From NCBI RefSeq assembly GCF_006539945.1, contig NZ_BJNZ01000003.1, positions 124,001-188,000 of the forward strand: a DNA stretch of 64,000 nt, in the 5' to 3' direction. Positions 60,936 to 64,000 of the stretch are shown piece by piece (the stretch's first letter is position 1; every line of letters starts with the position of its first letter). Origin of the DNA: Cellulosimicrobium cellulans. Its GTDB lineage: Bacteria; Actinomycetota; Actinomycetes; Actinomycetales; Cellulomonadaceae. Position numbers and translations under genes: made by a program. The notes beneath the pieces were generated by a model that had not been told where the DNA came from, did not search any database, and saw only the letters and a list, made by a program, of their open reading frames with translations.

Positions 60936-62404
60936 CGGGTCTCCCCTCCGGCGCGCTCGCCCACGGCGACGGGAGCCGCGGCGCCGGGCGGGGCGGGAGA
61001 GGTCGGCGCGTCGTCGGGCAGGCCGAACGTCTGGAACGCGATGCGTTCCTCGACCGGGTAGACCTCGCGTCCCGTGACGGTCCGCAGCACGACGGCGTTG
61101 CGCCACGCCGCGAAGCCCAGGTCCGGGGCGGTGATGCCGTGCGTGTGCTCCTCGCCGTTGAGCACGTGCACACGGCGCGCGTCGTCGACCGTGTAGTCGC
61201 GCGCGACGTCGAAGCGCCCGAGCTCGTCGAACCGGAGCAGGTGGCGCACGGGGTCGAGGAACGCGGGGACCGCCGCGGCGTACCCCGTCGCGGCGACGAG
61301 CGCGCGCGTGCGGCGCTCGACCTCGCGCCCGAGCTGGGCGTGGCGCAGGCGCAGCACGTACTCCCCCGCCTCACCGGCCGCCGGCTCGTAGCGCGCGGCC
61401 ACGACCTCGGTGTCCGTGAGCAGCGTCGTCGGCACGGCCCGGTCGAGGCTCAGCCGGTACAGGGCGTCGTAGATCTCGTCCACGAGGTCGCCGCTGATCC
61501 CCTTGTACAGGCCGCGCTGCTCGCGCCCGAGGAGCTGGCGCAGCTCGAGCGGCAGCGCGTGGAAGTGGTCGGTGTACTCCGGCGACGTCATCTCGAGCGT
61601 GAGCTTGGCGTACTCCATGGGGAAGAAGCGCGGCGAGCGCGTCACCCAGTCCAGCCGGTACCCGGCGCCGCGCGCGTCGCCGTGCACGCCGTCGAGCAGG
61701 TCGCGGTACACCTCGGCGGCCGACTGGCCGCTGCCGACGACGGTGACCGACCCGGAGGCGGCGAGCGCGTCGCGGTGCGGCAGGTACTGCGCGCTGTGCA
61801 CGAGGGGCCCGGCGCCCGGGTGCTCGCCGCGCGCGACCTCGTCCGCGAGCGCCCGCAGCGCGGGCGGCAGCACCGGCGCGGTGCCGACGCCGAGCACGAG
61901 GTGCCGGCCGCGGTGCTCCTCGGCGCCGGTGACGGCGCCGTCCGCGTCGAGGACCTCGGCCCGCACGACGAACGCGTCGGCGGCCGGGTCGTGCTCGACG
62001 GCGACGACGCGCCGCGACCAGCGCAGCGAGTCCAGGCGTCCGGCGACCCAGCGGCAGTAGGCGTCGTACTCGGCGCGCAGCGGGTAGAACGACTCGCGGA
62101 TGTAGAACGGGTACAGCCGGCCCGTGGCCTTGAGGAACGCGAGGAACGAGTACGGCGACGTGGGGTCCGCCATGGTGACGAGGTCGGCGAGGAACGGGAC
62201 CTGGATCGTCGCGCCCTCGATCATCATGCCGGGGTGCCAGCGGAACTCCGGCGCGGCGTCGAGGAAGACGGCGTCGACGTCGTCGAGCGGCGCGGACAGC
62301 GCGGCGAGGCCGAGGTTGAACGGCCCGATGCCTACGCCGACGACGTCGCGCACGCAGGCCGGGTCGTGGTTCGCCGCATCGTGGCCCACGGTCGTGGCGC
62401 TCAT
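60932..62404 (-). CDS. desB: L-lysine/cadaverine N6-hydroxylase DesB
   Basis: 490 aa, ATG 62404 overlapping the desA stop. FAD-binding VGVGIGPFNLGLAALSAPLD (23-42), FRWHPGMMIEGATIQVPFLADLVTMADP, NADPH site VTVVGSGQSAAEVYRDLL, and the closing ATGYAAAVPAFLDP. It N-hydroxylates cadaverine (DesB) or lysine in hydroxamate siderophore synthesis. Second step of the pathway after DesA. Confidence 0.94.
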   Translation of the reverse strand: MSATTVGHDAANHDPACVRDVVGVGIGPFNLGLAALSAPLDDVDAVFLDAAPEFRWHPGMMIEGATIQVPFLADLVTMADPTSPYSFLAFLKATGRLYPFYIRESFYPLRAEYDAYCRWVAGRLDSLRWSRRVVAVEHDPAADAFVVRAEVLDADGAVTGAEEHRGRHLVLGVGTAPVLPPALRALADEVARGEHPGAGPLVHSAQYLPHRDALAASGSVTVVGSGQSAAEVYRDLLDGVHGDARGAGYRLDWVTRSPRFFPMEYAKLTLEMTSPEYTDHFHALPLELRQLLGREQRGLYKGISGDLVDEIYDALYRLSLDRAVPTTLLTDTEVVAARYEPAAGEAGEYVLRLRHAQLGREVERRTRALVAATGYAAAVPAFLDPVRHLLRFDELGRFDVARDYTVDDARRVHVLNGEEHTHGITAPDLGFAAWRNAVVLRTVTGREVYPVEERIAFQTFGLPDDAPTSPAPPGAAAPVAVGERAGGETR

Positions 62405-63966
62405 CGGGCCACCGCCCCGGCGGTCGCGAGCGAGGCCACGAGGTCCGCGGCGTGCGAGTCGTCCTCGTCTCCCAGCAGCGCGTCGCGCTCGACGAGCGCC
62501 TGCGCGGTCGTGCGCACGAGGTCGAGCACGTGGCGCACGTCGGCGAGGGTGACCGTCGGGTTGAGGAGCGTGAGCTTGAGGCACGGGACGCCGTCGAGCA
62601 CGGTCTTGGCGACGACCGCGCGCCCGGACTCGAAGAGCACGCGCCGCACGAGCGGCACGAGCCGGTCGGCGTGCTCCGCGGCCAGGCCCGGCGGCTCGTA
62701 GCGGAACAGGACCGTGGAGAGGTCGGTGCGCCCGAGCACGCGCAGGTCGGGGTCGCCCGCGAGATCGGCGTGCACCGCCGCGGCGAGGTCGCACACCGCG
62801 TCGACCATCGCGCCGACCCCGTCCGGGCCGAGCGCGCGCAGCGTCGCCCAGAGCTTGAGCGCGTCGAAGCGCCGGGTCGTCTGGAGCGACACGTCGACCT
62901 GGTTGGGCTCGGCGTTCTCGCGCGGGTTGAGGTAGTCCGCGTGGTGCGCGACGCGCTCCAGGTCGGCGCGGTCGCGCACGACGAGCGCGCTCGCGGACAC
63001 GGGCTGGAAGAACGCCTTGTGGTAGTCGACGGTCACCGACCGCGACCGCTCGATCCCGTCGAGCAGGTTCCGGCGCGTCGGGGACACGAGCAGCCCGCAG
63101 CCGTACGCGGCGTCGACGTGCAGCCACACGTCCGTCGCGTCGCACACGTCCGCGACCGCCGCGAGGGGGTCCACGCAGCCGCGGTCGGTCGTGCCCGCGG
63201 TCGCGACGACCGCCATGACGAGGTCGCCCGCCGCGCGCACCGCGCCGACCGCCGCCGCGAGCGCCGCGGGGTCGAGGCGGCCGTCGGCGTCGGCCGCGAC
63301 GTGGACCACGGCGTCGTCGGCCAGGCCGAGCAGCAGGGCCGAGCGGGCCACGCTGAAGTGGCTCGACGCGGCCGCGAGGACGCGCAGGCGGGGCAGCACG
63401 GCCGACCGCCCGGGTCCGCCCGCGCGGGCCGCGCGCTCGACGGCGCGTTCCCGGGCGAGGAAGAGCGCGTGCAGGTTGGACTGCGTGCCCCCGGAGGTGA
63501 GCACCCCGTCGCCCGCGGCGTACCCGATCCGGCGCGCGGTCCACGCGACGACGCGGCGCTCCATGAGGGTCGCCACCGTCGACTGGTCGAACGTGTCGAC
63601 GGACGTGTTGATCGCCGCGAGCATGGCCTCGGCGCCGACGGCGGGCAGCGCGACCGGGCAGTTGAGGTGGGCGGCGTACGCGGGGTCGTGGAACCACACG
63701 GCGTGGGTCGCGTAGAGGTCGGCGGCCTCGCGGAGCGCGGCGTCGGTGCCGAGGCCCGGGGCGTCGAGGTCGACCGCGTCGACGAGCGCGGCGAGGTGGG
63801 CGCGGCTCGCGCCCGACCAGGGCTGAGTAACCGCGGCCGCGCGCGCCGCCACGTCGTCGACGACGGCGTGCAGGGTGCTCGCGTAGTCGCCCGCGGTCGC
63901 GCCCGTGAGCAGGGCCGCGACCGTCGAGGTACCGTGCGCGGGCGCGACGGATCGTGCTGAGAGCAT
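62401..63966 (-). CDS. desA: Lysine decarboxylase DesA (PLP-dependent)
   Basis: 521 aa from ATG 63966, with GGAG 6 nt upstream; a longer frame to the window edge lacks a ribosome site. Group II PLP decarboxylase: TSGGTQSNLHALFLARE, HFSVARSALLLG, WLHVDAAYGCGLLVS (D285) and the PLP lysine K317 in VTVDYHKAFFQPVSASAL. It makes cadaverine from lysine, the first step of desferrioxamine synthesis. About 40 residues longer than Streptomyces DesA at the N-terminus. The operon promoter, and any iron box, lies outside the window. Confidence 0.93.
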   Translation of the reverse strand: MLSARSVAPAHGTSTVAALLTGATAGDYASTLHAVVDDVAARAAAVTQPWSGASRAHLAALVDAVDLDAPGLGTDAALREAADLYATHAVWFHDPAYAAHLNCPVALPAVGAEAMLAAINTSVDTFDQSTVATLMERRVVAWTARRIGYAAGDGVLTSGGTQSNLHALFLARERAVERAARAGGPGRSAVLPRLRVLAAASSHFSVARSALLLGLADDAVVHVAADADGRLDPAALAAAVGAVRAAGDLVMAVVATAGTTDRGCVDPLAAVADVCDATDVWLHVDAAYGCGLLVSPTRRNLLDGIERSRSVTVDYHKAFFQPVSASALVVRDRADLERVAHHADYLNPRENAEPNQVDVSLQTTRRFDALKLWATLRALGPDGVGAMVDAVCDLAAAVHADLAGDPDLRVLGRTDLSTVLFRYEPPGLAAEHADRLVPLVRRVLFESGRAVVAKTVLDGVPCLKLTLLNPTVTLADVRHVLDLVRTTAQALVERDALLGDEDDSHAADLVASLATAGAVAR

Positions 63967-64000
63967 GCGAGGCTCCAAGTACGGGGAGAGGACCGCCACG

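Noticed and set aside
58461-64000. Iron box (IdeR/DmdR1 operator) for the siderophore operon
   Set aside because: Only 34 nt upstream of desA are in the window and they contain no TTAGG-type palindrome; it is expected outside.

Overview
The window is very GC-rich (well over 70% by eye), coding-dense actinobacterial DNA with GTG starts, many 4-bp ATGA/GTGA gene overlaps, and actinobacteria-restricted families (RbpA, PafB/PafC, a GarA-like FHA protein, FtsR, HelY, Ppm/Lnt, DUF3866). Gene content resembles Micrococcales of the Cellulomonas / Cellulosimicrobium / Isoptericola type. That placement is inferred from gene families and neighbourhoods only. No rRNA, tRNA, CRISPR array or complete insertion sequence was seen.

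Layout. 1-3 kb: the end of a DUF881 gene, then a conserved signalling/division block (GarA-like FHA protein, FtsR-type MerR, bifunctional nuclease, second MerR). 3-9 kb: pyruvate carboxylase, a metallo-beta-lactamase-fold hydrolase, a DUF2510 protein and a cardiolipin-synthase-like phospholipase D. 9-18.2 kb: small accessory genes, including a beta-propeller membrane protein whose frame runs without a stop into a Rho-N-type gene, a tyrosine recombinase, a Nudix hydrolase, a PIN protein, an orphan Imm5-like immunity protein, a pentapeptide/DinB protein, a lipoprotein, a PNPOx-like protein and a SHOCT protein. 18.2-20.3 kb: a CE1758/CE1759-type flavin oxidoreductase/FMN reductase pair. 20.6-33.6 kb: core actinobacterial genes (rbpA with a SigR-like promoter, ppm and lnt for lipoglycan/lipoprotein assembly, an amidohydrolase, helY, a lipid kinase, tatC/tatA, pafC/pafB). 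33.6-39.7 kb: a divergent, fully overlapping operon (DUF3866, DUF4129, small membrane protein, MoxR, DUF58, membrane protein) followed by dps. 39.8-41.1 kb: a VOC protein and a degenerate tyrosine-recombinase-like gene between two copies of a 16-bp direct repeat. 41.1-49.3 kb: argG, a YigZ/IMPACT protein, UTP-glucose-1-phosphate uridylyltransferase, a lipase maturation factor, a YciO protein, and a threonine-dehydratase-like enzyme with a divergent LysR regulator.

The last 15 kb holds three systems. First, a DyP peroxidase with a C-terminal targeting peptide overlapping the gene of its encapsulin shell (49.3-51.3 kb). Second, a type III polyketide synthase / ICMT-type methyltransferase / FAD oxidoreductase operon with a divergent UbiA prenyltransferase (51.3-55.0 kb), similar in logic to phenolic-lipid (srs/bps) pathways. 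Third, a desferrioxamine-type siderophore operon on the minus strand (55.5-64.0 kb): lysine decarboxylase, lysine N6-hydroxylase, a fused DesC-DesD acyltransferase/synthetase, a DesG-like penicillin acylase and a DesH-like acyltransferase. The operon's promoter, probably with an iron box, lies beyond the window end.

A recurring feature is a TANNNT-like -10 hexamer placed 6-7 nt before the start codon of about 20 genes. This suggests widespread leaderless transcription, and I used it to choose several starts.
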